Counted from the first letter of the stretch, positions 7,453 through 16,510 are shown. The stretch: DNA of 61,366 nt from Ruminococcus sp. (GCA_031262835.1 JAISGY010000062.1:1-61366), one strand, 5' to 3'. Made by a program: numbers and translations. Notes: generated by a model not told the origin, from the sequence alone.

Positions 7453-9297
7453 TTGGATATAGGTAGATTCAACCTCTGCTATGGTTGTATGTCTAAACGT
7501 GAGGCAGATAAAACCGAATGTCCAAGTTGCGGGTTTATCTATGATTCACCCTACCTTCCTTCATACCTTGCCCCGGGGACGGTTCTTTCAGACCGTTATA
7601 TCGTCGGGAAACTTAAGTCCTATAACGGCGAAAGCGCGAAATATATCGCCTTCGATACGATAACCGAAGACACCGTTTTAATCAGCGAATATATGCCCGA
7701 CGCGATTTGTTCGCGGGTTAAGGGCGGCTCTGAAATTATTGTTGATAAAAATTACGTCGCTCAATATAAGACGCTTCTTTCGGAGTACGTTTCCCTCGGA
7801 AAGAGTCTTACTAAGATGCGTACACTTAATCATGTTGCCGCTGTTATTGATATGTTCGGGGACAACAATACCGGGTACGCGGTTTTCGAGTATCAAAAGG
7901 CTAAAACCCTTAACGAATATTTAAAAGAAAACGCGGGCGAAATATCTTGGGAAGACACGAAGAAACTCATTCCGCCGCTCTTAACAACCATTTCGCTTAT
8001 CCATAACGCCGGAATAATTCACCGCGGAATCTCCCCCGCGACGGTTCTTATTAACGAAAAACATGAGCTTATCTTAACCGGCTTCGCAATATCGGAAGTG
8101 CGGACGGCGAACACGATTTTAGCGAGTGAAATTTTCTCCGGCTACGCTGCGCCCGAACAATACAATTCCGCCAACTGGCACGACACATGGACGGACGTTT
8201 ACGGCGTTTCCGCGCTTATCTACAGGATGCTTACGGGTATAACACCGGTTGACGCGCTGGTTAGAACGACCGCTGATTCCCTCGTTCCGCCGAACATGAT
8301 TAACGAAAGCGTTCCGAAAAATGTTTCAAAAGCAATTATGCAGGGGTTGACTCTCTCACACGAAATGCGTGTACAAACGATTACCGAATTTGTAACGCTC
8401 CTGTTTGACCAACCCGAATACAGTTCCGAACGGCTTTCAAGTTCAAGTACAACGTCAATTCCGCTCGGTGTTCTCCGCGCCGCAAAGGATAAGCAGCAAG
8501 GCGGCAGAGCGGTAAATTCGATACCCAAACGCGATACCCCCCCGCAAAAACGCCGCCGCAAAAAGCGCGTAAGCCGCAGAAAAGTTTTCGCAACCACAGC
8601 AGGTTTAACTTTGCTCGTGGGGGTTTGTGTTATCCTCGTAATTCTCGTGAGCGACCTTCCCGACAACAGCGGAACCGCGCTTCAAAACTCCGATATAACC
8701 GCCTTGGACACCTCCGTGTCTTCATTTGAACAAATCTACGAAACGGGCAACACAACAACACCTCCCGTCACCGAAACGATTGTTACAACCGTCACCACGA
8801 AACCCACCGCAATCTATATAATGGACGATCTTATCGGCGGAAACTACGATTTAATCGCAAATACCGAGAAATATACATCGAGCCTCGTTTTTAACCCCGA
8901 AGTCGAGTTTAACGATACCACTCCGAAAGGCGTGATTTTTTACCAATCTATCCCAAAAGGCGGCACATACCAAAACGGCGATTCAATTACGGTTAAGGTT
9001 TCAAACGGACCGAAATATGTAACTATCCCCGATTTTGCCGGACTTACAGCCGTTGAATATTTTACAATGCTCAATGAAAGCGGCATAAAATACGACCAGA
9101 TTGAAGAAATGAGTACCGTAATCTTAGAGGGTTACGTAATAAAAACGAGTAAAAATGCCGGCGAACAGCTTGACAACGAAATCGGCGAGACTTTAACCGT
9201 TTACGTTGCGAAAAATCCCCCGAAAACCGAAACAACCCCCGCGCCTGTCGAGAGTCTTCCCGAAACAGACGAAGTTATGATTGATATACCATTTTAA
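7453..9297 (+). CDS. Membrane pseudokinase with zinc ribbon and PASTA domains
   Basis: 614-residue Ser/Thr-kinase-family receptor. Order: N-terminal zinc ribbon (Cys9, 12, 23, 26); kinase fold (about 40-325); basic Pro-rich juxtamembrane; one transmembrane helix (about 379-401); Thr-rich stalk; two PASTA-like domains (about 452-588) outside the cell. Key kinase residues are gone: the VAIK lysine is Ser78 (VLIS), HRD is HRG (Asp to Gly192), the metal-binding Asn is Thr197, and DFG reads GFA (210-212). The glycine loop is also lost, while GYAAPEQY and the [15 protein letters not shown] helix are kept, so it is a pseudokinase rather than a misread frame. The TTG start at 7453 is chosen because GAGGAGG lies 7-8 bases upstream and the promoter lies inside the longer ORF. 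hisF follows after 13 bp. A role as a wall-fragment sensor or scaffold is inference. Confidence 0.9.
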   Translation: MDIGRFNLCYGCMSKREADKTECPSCGFIYDSPYLPSYLAPGTVLSDRYIVGKLKSYNGESAKYIAFDTITEDTVLISEYMPDAICSRVKGGSEIIVDKNYVAQYKTLLSEYVSLGKSLTKMRTLNHVAAVIDMFGDNNTGYAVFEYQKAKTLNEYLKENAGEISWEDTKKLIPPLLTTISLIHNAGIIHRGISPATVLINEKHELILTGFAISEVRTANTILASEIFSGYAAPEQYNSANWHDTWTDVYGVSALIYRMLTGITPVDALVRTTADSLVPPNMINESVPKNVSKAIMQGLTLSHEMRVQTITEFVTLLFDQPEYSSERLSSSSTTSIPLGVLRAAKDKQQGGRAVNSIPKRDTPPQKRRRKKRVSRRKVFATTAGLTLLVGVCVILVILVSDLPDNSGTALQNSDITALDTSVSSFEQIYETGNTTTPPVTETIVTTVTTKPTAIYIMDDLIGGNYDLIANTEKYTSSLVFNPEVEFNDTTPKGVIFYQSIPKGGTYQNGDSITVKVSNGPKYVTIPDFAGLTAVEYFTMLNESGIKYDQIEEMSTVILEGYVIKTSKNAGEQLDNEIGETLTVYVAKNPPKTETTPAPVESLPETDEVMIDIPF

Positions 9298-9310
9298 GAG
9301 AAAGAAAATT

Positions 9311-10072
9311 ATGCTTGCAAAACGAATTATCCCCTGCCTTGATGTGCGCCACGGAAAGGTTGTAAAGGGTGTCAACTTTTTGGACGTGAAGGACGTCGGC
9401 GACCCTGTAGAACTTGCCCGCGAGTATAATCGACAGGGCGCAGATGAGCTTGTATTTTACGATATTGTAGCCTCACACGAAGGGCGCGGCGCGATTTTAG
9501 ATGTAATCAGAAGAACCGCTGAAAATGTCTTCATTCCGTTCTGTGTGGGCGGCGGCGTTAGTACGGTTGATGATTTCAAGTCGATTCTCCGCGCCGGTGC
9601 TGATAAGGTTTCCGTAAACTCCGCTGCCGTGAAAAATCCTTCGCTTATCGGTGAGGCGGCTGATATTTTCGGCTGTCAATGCGTCGTCTTGGGAATCGAC
9701 ACCAAGCGTTCCCCGAACACTAAAAGCGGATATACCGTCTTCGTTAACGGCGGCAGAATCGACACCGGGCGCGACCTTTTGGAATGGGCAGCAGAGGCAG
9801 AGCGGCTCGGCGCGGGCGAAATTTGCCTCAACTCGATGGACACCGACGGCGTTCGCGGCGGCTTCGACATAGAGATGCTTAGAGCGGTTTGTGAAACCGT
9901 AAAAATCCCTGTAATCGCTTCGGGCGGCGCGGGTAAGGTAACCGACTTCGGGGACGCTTTTGAAAAGACAGGCTGTTCGGCAGCACTCGCCGCAAGCCTC
10001 TTCCACTTCGGGGAGCTGACTATTGCCGATGTGAAGAAAGATTGCCGCTTACGCGGTATTGGTGTGAGATAA
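9311..10072 (+). CDS. hisF: Imidazole glycerol phosphate synthase, cyclase subunit HisF
   Basis: TIM-barrel subunit that uses ammonia from HisH to convert PRFAR to IGP and AICAR in histidine synthesis. [20 protein letters not shown] is the classic HisF N terminus, with the catalytic Asp in [28 protein letters not shown], the second catalytic Asp in [11 protein letters not shown], and [12 protein letters not shown] are phosphate-binding or active-site loops. An upstream in-frame ATG (9281) overlaps the preceding gene; the ATG at 9311 gives the family start (253 aa). hisI follows at 1 bp. hisH and other his genes are not in this window. Confidence 0.97.
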   Translation: MLAKRIIPCLDVRHGKVVKGVNFLDVKDVGDPVELAREYNRQGADELVFYDIVASHEGRGAILDVIRRTAENVFIPFCVGGGVSTVDDFKSILRAGADKVSVNSAAVKNPSLIGEAADIFGCQCVVLGIDTKRSPNTKSGYTVFVNGGRIDTGRDLLEWAAEAERLGAGEICLNSMDTDGVRGGFDIEMLRAVCETVKIPVIASGGAGKVTDFGDAFEKTGCSAALAASLFHFGELTIADVKKDCRLRGIGVR

Positions 10073-10073
10073 T

Positions 10074-10388
10074 ATGGATAAATATTTCGCAAAATCGGAG
10101 CTCATCCCGGCGGTGGTTCAAGACGCCGAAACAAATGCCGTTTTGATGGTCGCTTATATGAACAAAGAAAGCCTTCAAAAGTCGCTTGAGACAGGCTTTA
10201 CGTGGTTTTGGAGCAGAAGCAGAAACGAGCTTTGGAACAAGGGCGCAAGTTCGGGGAATCTCCAAAAAATCGTTGAAATTTACTCGGATTGCGACGACGA
10301 CACGTTACTTATAAAAGTGATTCAGCAAGGCGAGAAGGTTGCCTGCCACACAGGGAACTATTCATGTTTTTACACGAAAATAATGTGA
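10074..10388 (+). CDS. hisI: Phosphoribosyl-AMP cyclohydrolase
   Basis: Opens the adenine ring of PR-AMP, the third step of histidine synthesis. At 104 aa it is the single-domain HisI. Motifs: [42 protein letters not shown], and the metal-binding [11 protein letters not shown] followed by [15 protein letters not shown]. HisE is encoded separately just downstream, so this is not the fused HisIE form. Start is directly after the hisF stop. Confidence 0.97.
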   Translation: MDKYFAKSELIPAVVQDAETNAVLMVAYMNKESLQKSLETGFTWFWSRSRNELWNKGASSGNLQKIVEIYSDCDDDTLLIKVIQQGEKVACHTGNYSCFYTKIM

Positions 10389-10394
10389 AGAGGA

Positions 10395-10727
10395 ATGTTA
10401 AATTTGAGCGAATTGATGAAGCTTTATGACGTTGTAACCGACCGCAAAGCGAATTTTGAGGAGGGTTCTTACACCTGTTACCTTTTCTCGAAGGGAGAAG
10501 ACAAAATTTGTAAAAAATGCGGCGAAGAGTGCGCGGAGATGATTATTGCCGCAAAAAATAATGATAAAGATGAGCTTAAAAACGAAGTTGCCGACCTCCT
10601 TTACCATATTACGGTACTTTGCGCCGAAAAGGGGCTTGATTTCGGAGAAGTTGAGGCGGAACTTGCTGCGCGAAGCGAAAAAATCGGGAATTTGAAGCAG
10701 ATGAAAATTACCGATAGGAACACATAA
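10395..10727 (+). CDS. hisE: Phosphoribosyl-ATP pyrophosphatase
   Basis: MazG-like enzyme releasing pyrophosphate from PR-ATP, the second step of histidine synthesis. The core YLFSKGEDKICKKCGEECAEMIIAAKN and DELKNEVADLLYHI carries the Glu/Asp metal ligands of the all-alpha NTP pyrophosphatase fold. The ATG at 10395 lies only one base after GAGG; the in-frame TTG at 10404 has a better spacing (10 bases) and may be the real start (107 aa). Last gene before a strong terminator, closing the pseudokinase-hisFIE unit. Confidence 0.95.
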   Translation: MLNLSELMKLYDVVTDRKANFEEGSYTCYLFSKGEDKICKKCGEECAEMIIAAKNNDKDELKNEVADLLYHITVLCAEKGLDFGEVEAELAARSEKIGNLKQMKITDRNT

Positions 10728-10738
10728 TCGGAAAAGAA

Positions 10739-10766
10739 CTCCCGAAATTCATCGGGAGCTTTTTTT
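10739..10766 (+). terminator. Intrinsic terminator after hisE
   Basis: 7-bp stem CTCCCGA/TCGGGAG (10739-10745 and 10752-10758) with a 6-base loop, followed by C and seven T (10760-10766). It lies between convergent genes and may also slow transcription from the CAP-protein side, though the T-run there is weaker. Confidence 0.9.
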
Positions 10767-10781
10767 GGCGACATTATGGAA

Positions 10782-11735
10782 TTAGTATGAGAAAAGCTGT
10801 GCCCAGTGGTATTTGTAGCCGCTTGAGGTCTGATAGAAACCGATTCCCATGTATTTGTAACCGGATTTCATCATGTTTTCGTAATGTCCCGAGGAATTCA
10901 TCCACTGGCTGAATGTTGCGGCGGCGGAGCTGTTGCCGGCGGCGATATTTTCGCCTGATGAGCGCGAACCGCTGTAGCCTATTTCATCAAGGACAGAATA
11001 GAAGCTGCTGCCGTTCGGGCGAGTGTGGGAGAAGCTTTGCGCGATTTCTTTTGCACGAATATCAGCGGCGTTGCAGAGTTCGCTCGATAATTGCAGTGCG
11101 GGAGCGCCGACCTTCGCACGCTCTGCGTTAATGAGGGACAGGATTTCATTCGCATAGGAGCTGCAAGAGGCGTTGTCGGAGTAGCTTGTATCGGGTACGG
11201 AGGGGACTGCCGGAGTTGAGGGTGTTGCAGGGGTTGAAGGGGTCGAAGTAGTCTTATTGTATCTGTTCAAAAGCTGTGAGAGCCAAGAATTCCAGTCAAA
11301 TGAATAGTTCGGGTTTGTGTATGTAGGGGTTTGTGCAGGTAAAGTTTCTGCTTCACATTCGCCTGTGGGACAGGAATTGTCGGGGCAATCTCCCTCGCAA
11401 TCCGTTTCACATTCGCCTGTAGGGCAAGTGTTTTCAGGGCAATTCCCGTAGCAATCGGTCTCACATTCGCCGGTCGGGCAATCATTGTCGGGGCAGTTCC
11501 CGTAGCAATCGCCTGTGGAGCAGCCCGGATAGACACATTCGGTTCCGTAGCTGACTTTGCCGCACTCCGGGCATAGGGTGTAGCAATCGCGGCTGCTGTA
11601 ACTGTTGCTGTAACTGTTCGCCCGCGCAAGGTCATTTGCAGAAAGACCGCAATAGGCGGATGCAGAGGTTGCCGACATTGAGAATGCCAAGGCTGCCGCT
11701 GCCGCAACCGATAATACACGTAATGATTTTTTCAT
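10782..11735 (-). CDS. Secreted CAP-domain protein with Cys-rich tandem repeats
   Basis: 317-residue exported protein. A clear Sec signal peptide follows the start (MKKSLRVLSVAAAAALAFS, cleavage after about TSASA). Then a Cys-rich region beginning CYTLCPECGK, then three 18-residue repeats of the pattern DCxGxCPxxxCPTGECEx, a Pro/Thr linker (TPSTPATPSTPAVPS), and a C-terminal SCP/PR1-like CAP domain of about 120 residues with FSHTRPNGSSF, SGENIAAG and HYENMMKSGYKYMGIGFY. CAP domains of this kind are common in Clostridia (YkwD/SafA-like) and their function is mostly unknown. The start at 11735, rather than the longer ORF, is set by GAGGT eight bases ahead and by the signal peptide. Own promoter upstream. 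Confidence 0.9.
   Translation of the reverse strand: MKKSLRVLSVAAAAALAFSMSATSASAYCGLSANDLARANSYSNSYSSRDCYTLCPECGKVSYGTECVYPGCSTGDCYGNCPDNDCPTGECETDCYGNCPENTCPTGECETDCEGDCPDNSCPTGECEAETLPAQTPTYTNPNYSFDWNSWLSQLLNRYNKTTSTPSTPATPSTPAVPSVPDTSYSDNASCSSYANEILSLINAERAKVGAPALQLSSELCNAADIRAKEIAQSFSHTRPNGSSFYSVLDEIGYSGSRSSGENIAAGNSSAAATFSQWMNSSGHYENMMKSGYKYMGIGFYQTSSGYKYHWAQLFSY
11353..11514 (-). repeat. Three tandem 54-bp repeats inside the CAP gene
   Basis: Units begin at 11353, 11407 and 11461 on the plus strand (each TCACATTCGCC...), spaced exactly 54 bp, encoding three 18-residue Cys-rich blocks. In-frame repeat length allows copy-number change without frameshift. Confidence 0.9.
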
Positions 11736-11794
11736 AAATTTACCTCGAATTAAGAATTTGTAACCGTTTTTTAATTTCTCTCGGCTACAGTTAC

Positions 11795-11823
11795 ATTTTA
11801 CTCTCAATTATTACAGTTGTCAA
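11795..11823 (-). promoter_or_regulatory. Sigma-A promoter of the CAP-protein gene
   Basis: Minus strand: -35 TTGACA (11818-11823), 17-base spacer, -10 TAAAAT (11795-11800). It lies 60-88 bp upstream of the start codon, giving a short 5' leader. Confidence 0.85.
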
Positions 11824-11969
11824 GCATTTTGCACAGTAAAATCGCTGGTATTTTGTGCATTATGACATAACAAATGGAAGTAAATCCAATATTCAAAAAA
11901 CCAAATTGACGGAAAATTATTATATATTTTGTTATATATTATCTTTGTTTAGTAATATTGCATAAATAG

Positions 11970-12003
11970 AGCGCGGTTAAATGAACTTTCACCCGCGCTT
12001 TTT
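11970..12003 (+). terminator. GC-rich hairpin with T-run, direction uncertain
   Basis: Stem AGCGCGG / CCGCGCT (11970-11976 and 11993-11999) with a 16-base loop. The clean T-run (11999-12003) is on the plus strand, yet no plus-strand gene precedes it. On the minus strand it lies just downstream of the transglutaminase gene, where the tail is only CTATTT. It may end the moxR operon, or end an unannotated plus-strand RNA. The rest of gap 11824-11969 is AT-rich with no ORF. Confidence 0.6.
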
Positions 12004-12021
12004 GTGCAATATTCACGAATA

Positions 12022-14454
12022 TTACAAAACATTTAAAATATACTGTAACCAAAATCGTTTTAGAGGTTTTTGGCTTTCATAGAATAGAGCAACCGCCGAA
12101 TCAAGCTGTTTATTAAGCGTTCTGAGCTCCTCATCGTTAATATTTTCTCTTCCGAACCTGACAGAAATTGCTTTTTTTATAATCGGTGTAACCATTTTGT
12201 AACTGCTCTCCGACAGCCTTTTAAGGAAGCTTTCCGAATCTGTTAAAATCGAATCGAAACTGAAACCTGATGTGTTAAGAATGTATTTTGTCCGCATTAA
12301 AAGAGTATCAAAACCATCAGTTGACTGTAATTGCTTTATTGTCTTGTTTTTTCTGGTAATATGCCTTAAAGTAAAGGCGAAAATTGTTAGTATTACCAAT
12401 ATTAGAGGCAAAATCGCGATTGGAAATCTTACTGACCGTTCGGCTTCAGTCTGTTCACGGACAGGGGGAATTTCAGTGATAAGCGGTTCTGTCTGCTCCG
12501 TAACGGGCGCAGCAGTTGTAATGGTTGGTTGTGTTTCAACAGCAAGCAGTTCTTCCTCGGCAAGTCGTTCCTGCCTTTGTGCGGCGGTCAGGGACGTGCG
12601 GACGTTTGAATACCCGGAAGTAAAATCGAGCGGCATCCACCCGTAACCATTAACGTAAACTTCTGTCCACGCGTGCGCCCGGCTGTCTTTGACGGTAACG
12701 GTGCCGTCGTCGGACCGCTTTTCATAGTCGGACGGTGAAATAATGAAGCCCGTCACATATCGCGCCGGAATTCCGGCTGCCCTGCATAAGAGCGTTGCGG
12801 AAGTTGCAAAATGTTGGCAAAACCCTTCGCGCTTTTCGTTAAGAAAATAAAGCGCAAAGTCTTTATCAGACGGCATTTCACCGACATCAATGTTATACTC
12901 GCAATTATCCCTGAGCCACCCATGAATGAAATTTATCTTCCGCACAAAAACCTGTTCGTCGGTAAGCGTGCTCTTTCCGGTTTGAATGTTTTCGGAGGTA
13001 ATATATTCCATATAATCGTCATTAAGCACAGGGTTTTCAGCCGTAAAATCAGGTGGTACACCCAAATAATTCGCATAGACAAACGCCCTGTAACTCCGCT
13101 CGTCGGCGTTTAGCTCGGGGTTATGAGCTAAACTCCCTGCGGTTAAAATGTCGTTTAAAATTTCGTCATTTTCATAAAAACCTGCCGGCATATTGACAGT
13201 GCCAATATACTCATCTTCAGTATCTAAAATCTCACCGGCGTCATAAAATTCATTCGGAGCCGCGAGAAAATAGGGCAGAAACGGCTTTCGCGTAATCATA
13301 CCGAGATTTTTAACCGAAAATTCAAAATCTGTAATCAACTCGGGATAAGATGAGCTTATTTCAGTCCATGAAAGGCTGTCAAGGTTCCACGGCGACAAGT
13401 TTTCGTTTGTAAATCCCGAAATAACTTCCGATTCCGACAACTTTTGTTCATCGCTAAGCTCCGACCACGCGTTCCCGCTGTAATTTGCACCGAAAAAATG
13501 CCGCAGATAAACTGCACTGTCACTAAATGCGTTAAAATCCATTTTAACTTCGAGTACGTCTATCCCTTCAAACTCGAATTTTCCGTCGGTATAAAGCAAG
13601 CTCTCGCTATCGTTATCGAAAGGGGTATCGTTTGGCGATGTTTTCCATATATCCCGCATCGGAATATACGGAATATTGACCGAAGGGAGTTTTTTTTCGC
13701 CTCGAATTATTGACGCGCCGTTTTCGATTAAATACGGACGTTCAATCCCTATCTTAAAGACGCAAAGAATACCGATAACAGCGGCGATTCCGCACACGAT
13801 TAACGCGTAGAAAGCCATATTCGGAGTATCGGAACGATTATATACAATTTGAAGAACCCAAGACATAATCAGAATAAATATTCCGATAATGTTAGGTATA
13901 CTGTTTGTATAATATTCATATATAACAGCTTGCAAAACCACAATGAACGTAACTGCAATTATAATCGGCGGGGATCGCAGTATTTTTTGAAAACAATAAA
14001 TCAACAGAGTAAACAAAAAGCCAAGGATAAGTCCGGTTATAAACGAATCATCAGCTGCAATCTGTGAGGCTTTGTCCTCTTCAAAATAAAGGTAAATCCC
14101 ACCGATAACCGAAACAATCTTAACTCGAAAAACTACAGCAGCCGCCAAACCGACTACAGCAGAAAAAAGGAGCCTCACGCCGGTCCTGTTATAAATTTTC
14201 CCGAAAGTTTTACCGTTATAAGAAAAAACCAGAAAAACAGCCGCAATGAAAAGGCCGCTCGTCCCACCCTGTATAAACCGCGGACTCGCCATCTCTAATA
14301 CGGATATACTGAGCAGTGTCCCGAGCACCGTTAAAAAAGTTATCAGAATTTCAGAAAAGCACGGAAAAATTACGCTTTTATCGTTATTTTTAAGGTACGC
14401 TTTTCGCCTGATAACGGGATTGCCGGTATTTAGTTTTTGCGAATTTTCGTTCAT
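12022..14454 (-). CDS. Membrane transglutaminase-like protein (TgpA type)
   Basis: 810-residue protein. The N-terminal ~235 residues hold about six transmembrane segments, followed by a large extracytoplasmic region with a transglutaminase-like core, a further transmembrane segment (near 690) and a cytoplasmic helical tail. The catalytic triad is visible: Cys546 in REGFCQHFA, His594 in SRAHAWTEV and Asp610 in WMPLDFTSG. Such proteins are encoded beside MoxR AAA+ and DUF58 genes, as here, and are thought to act on envelope proteins, but substrates are unknown. It is the last gene of the moxR-DUF58-transglutaminase operon, 13 bp after the DUF58 gene. Confidence 0.92.
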   Translation of the reverse strand: MNENSQKLNTGNPVIRRKAYLKNNDKSVIFPCFSEILITFLTVLGTLLSISVLEMASPRFIQGGTSGLFIAAVFLVFSYNGKTFGKIYNRTGVRLLFSAVVGLAAAVVFRVKIVSVIGGIYLYFEEDKASQIAADDSFITGLILGFLFTLLIYCFQKILRSPPIIIAVTFIVVLQAVIYEYYTNSIPNIIGIFILIMSWVLQIVYNRSDTPNMAFYALIVCGIAAVIGILCVFKIGIERPYLIENGASIIRGEKKLPSVNIPYIPMRDIWKTSPNDTPFDNDSESLLYTDGKFEFEGIDVLEVKMDFNAFSDSAVYLRHFFGANYSGNAWSELSDEQKLSESEVISGFTNENLSPWNLDSLSWTEISSSYPELITDFEFSVKNLGMITRKPFLPYFLAAPNEFYDAGEILDTEDEYIGTVNMPAGFYENDEILNDILTAGSLAHNPELNADERSYRAFVYANYLGVPPDFTAENPVLNDDYMEYITSENIQTGKSTLTDEQVFVRKINFIHGWLRDNCEYNIDVGEMPSDKDFALYFLNEKREGFCQHFATSATLLCRAAGIPARYVTGFIISPSDYEKRSDDGTVTVKDSRAHAWTEVYVNGYGWMPLDFTSGYSNVRTSLTAAQRQERLAEEELLAVETQPTITTAAPVTEQTEPLITEIPPVREQTEAERSVRFPIAILPLILVILTIFAFTLRHITRKNKTIKQLQSTDGFDTLLMRTKYILNTSGFSFDSILTDSESFLKRLSESSYKMVTPIIKKAISVRFGRENINDEELRTLNKQLDSAVALFYESQKPLKRFWLQYILNVL

Positions 14455-14467
14455 GCTTCACCGATAT

Positions 14468-15394
14468 TTAATTAAGGCTATCCGGAAAATAGTAGACGAT
14501 TGGATAATTTCTACGATCAAAACGAGAAATATACTCATTGTATTTTTGTGTGTTAAGTTGTTTGATAACGTTAATCAGATGTTTTTGTAGGGTAAAAGTA
14601 TCTTTGATGATTGAAGGTTTTGCATCATAACCGAGGTTCAACATTTCTACACTGCTATCGTCGTTGATTAATGCATACGCGTTTTGCGCGTATTGTTCAA
14701 TCGCCAGATCTATATCGTCGCAGTATTTCAAGTCCAACACCAAGAGAGGTACAGTAACTTCGTCTTCATAAAATCGAGTAAAAATAACTTCCGATTTCGA
14801 CGACAATTTTTGATGGATATGCGAAAACATATCGCCGGGTCTATATTCTCTCACGCCGATTTCGCTGCTTTTATGCGGTATTTGAGGCAGCTTTAATGTT
14901 TCGTTATCAAGACTTAAATTCGGAATAACGCAAAGTTCGGATCTATCGTTAATTTTGATTTTTGTGTGAAAGATTCCCAATAGATCATAAACGATAATTT
15001 CCTTTATTTGTATTTCTTCATATATGTATTTATCGTAAACTTGCTCTATTGTAACTTTTCGTTTCGTTAACGGCATGACAGAAAAAGAGATGGCTTTATC
15101 GGTTGCTCTATATTCACCGAGTTCATATATTATGTATGAAATATTAATATCAAGGCTTGATATTGGAATAATCGTAGGATTTTTAATACAGAATGTAATA
15201 AATGTTTTTCCATTTTTTATAGCGTACTCAGGTGCTGAGAGCTCAAATTTTATCTTTCTTCCAATTAACATGAGCACAAAAGACAGAATTGGAAGCGAGG
15301 TAACAGCTAAGAGCAACGAAAAGTATTCGTCACCCGGAAGAAGAAAATTCAAGCACAAAACTATGATGAGAATCAAAAAATACGCGCCGCTCAT
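14468..15394 (-). CDS. DUF58 domain protein
   Basis: 308-residue protein with two N-terminal transmembrane helices (about residues 4-20 and 27-45), a beta-rich middle, and the DUF58 signature EIGVREYRPGDMFSHIHQKLSSK (near residues 177-199), followed by a vWA-like fold with VPLLVLDLKY. The start at 15394 overlaps the moxR stop in an ATGA arrangement, so translation is coupled; the longer ORF start lies within moxR and is rejected. DUF58 proteins pair with MoxR AAA+ ATPases; a chaperone-like role is proposed for such systems but the target is unknown. Confidence 0.9.
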   Translation of the reverse strand: MSGAYFLILIIVLCLNFLLPGDEYFSLLLAVTSLPILSFVLMLIGRKIKFELSAPEYAIKNGKTFITFCIKNPTIIPISSLDINISYIIYELGEYRATDKAISFSVMPLTKRKVTIEQVYDKYIYEEIQIKEIIVYDLLGIFHTKIKINDRSELCVIPNLSLDNETLKLPQIPHKSSEIGVREYRPGDMFSHIHQKLSSKSEVIFTRFYEDEVTVPLLVLDLKYCDDIDLAIEQYAQNAYALINDDSSVEMLNLGYDAKPSIIKDTFTLQKHLINVIKQLNTQKYNEYISRFDRRNYPIVYYFPDSLN

Positions 15395-16335
15395 AGTACA
15401 GGCACCGGGACAGAGGCTAAGATTTCGTCTATTGCCTCTTTGGCTCGTCCCGAAAATTTCCGTTCGGCTTTTGGCGATAAAACGACGCGGTGTTTTACCA
15501 CTTCCGCCCATATGTAGAAAAGATCTTCAGGCAAAACGAAGTCCCTACCTCTCGATAACGCCGCCGCACGCGTCATCGATGCGAGAGCCAAGCTGCCGCG
15601 GGGAGAAAGACCGAGTGAAAAATTATCCGATTCCCGTGTTCTTTTTGCAAGTTCAGCAATATAATCGTATATTTTATCATCGATGTAAATTTCTGATGCC
15701 GCTTGCCTTAAAAAAACAAGGTCATCAATCGACAAAACACGGTTGACACAGCATTTCACATCGGGTCTACGTTTTAAAATCGAAATTTCATCGTCCTTTT
15801 CGGGATAGCCGAGCGTTAAGCAGACCATGAAGCGATCAAGCTGCGATTCAGGCAAAAACGCCGTTCCGACAGTACCGGAGGGGTTTTGCGCGGCAATAAC
15901 TGTAAACGGATGCGGAAGTGCGCGAGTAATTCCGTCGATCGTTACCGCCTCTTCCTCCATCGCTTCGAGCAATGCGGATTGGGTTTTCCCGGACGTTCTG
16001 TTGAGTTCGTCGGCAAGAACAATATTGGCAAAAACCGCGCCCTCAACAAATTCAAACTCGCATTTTTTCCTATTATATACGTTATAACCGGTAACGTCAG
16101 ACGCCATAACATCCGGTGTAAATTGAATTCTTTTAAAGGACAGCGAAAGCGCAGTGCATAGAGCCATCGCAAGCGTGGTTTTTCCAACTCCCGGAACGTC
16201 TTCAATAAGTATATGCCCGCCCGAAATGATCGACAAAATCATCTTCAAAACGACTTCATCTTTGCCTATTATTACCTTTTTAATTTCATCAACAACAGAA
16301 TTTATAACTTCTGAAGGCTTTTTATTAAGCTCCAT
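15391..16335 (-). CDS. MoxR-family AAA+ ATPase
   Basis: 314-residue AAA+ ATPase. Walker A is EDVPGVGKTT (near residue 43), Walker B is VLADELNRT (near residue 108), sensor 1 is the AAQNP segment and the arginine-finger region QLDRFMV. These are hallmark MoxR sequences. First gene of a three-gene operon with a DUF58 protein and a transglutaminase; such trios are widespread and linked to envelope stress or maturation of secreted factors, though the specific job here is not evident. Leader of about 90 bases from a strong promoter. Confidence 0.94.
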   Translation of the reverse strand: MELNKKPSEVINSVVDEIKKVIIGKDEVVLKMILSIISGGHILIEDVPGVGKTTLAMALCTALSLSFKRIQFTPDVMASDVTGYNVYNRKKCEFEFVEGAVFANIVLADELNRTSGKTQSALLEAMEEEAVTIDGITRALPHPFTVIAAQNPSGTVGTAFLPESQLDRFMVCLTLGYPEKDDEISILKRRPDVKCCVNRVLSIDDLVFLRQAASEIYIDDKIYDYIAELAKRTRESDNFSLGLSPRGSLALASMTRAAALSRGRDFVLPEDLFYIWAEVVKHRVVLSPKAERKFSGRAKEAIDEILASVPVPVL

Positions 16336-16434
16336 ATTGTACCTTATTTTCCATATTACAATGCGTATATTAATTATTTCAATTTTGTTAACGTGTTCAT
16401 ATTTTCAATCGAAATGACTTTGTCGGTACCTATA

Positions 16435-16463
16435 ATTATACTATCTTTTATCAAATAAGTCAA
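16435..16463 (-). promoter_or_regulatory. Sigma-A promoter of the moxR operon
   Basis: Minus strand: -35 TTGACT (16458-16463), 17-base spacer, -10 TATAAT (16435-16440). The -35 directly abuts the T-run of the upstream gene's terminator. Confidence 0.88.
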
Positions 16464-16464
16464 G

Positions 16465-16491
16465 AAAAAAGCAGAATAAATCTGCTTTTTG
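16465..16491 (-). terminator. Intrinsic terminator of the hemZ unit
   Basis: Stem AGCAGA/TCTGCT with a 5-base loop (16470-16486), extended by A/T pairs, and a minus-strand run of six T (16465-16470). It lies 20 bp after the stop of the small zinc-ribbon gene. Confidence 0.85.
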
Positions 16492-16510
16492 GGAAATACA
16501 AACCTAAGAG

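Noticed and set aside
15075-15746. 223-codon plus-strand ORF
   Set aside because: Antisense to DUF58 and moxR; composition is not protein-like and both sense genes are well supported.
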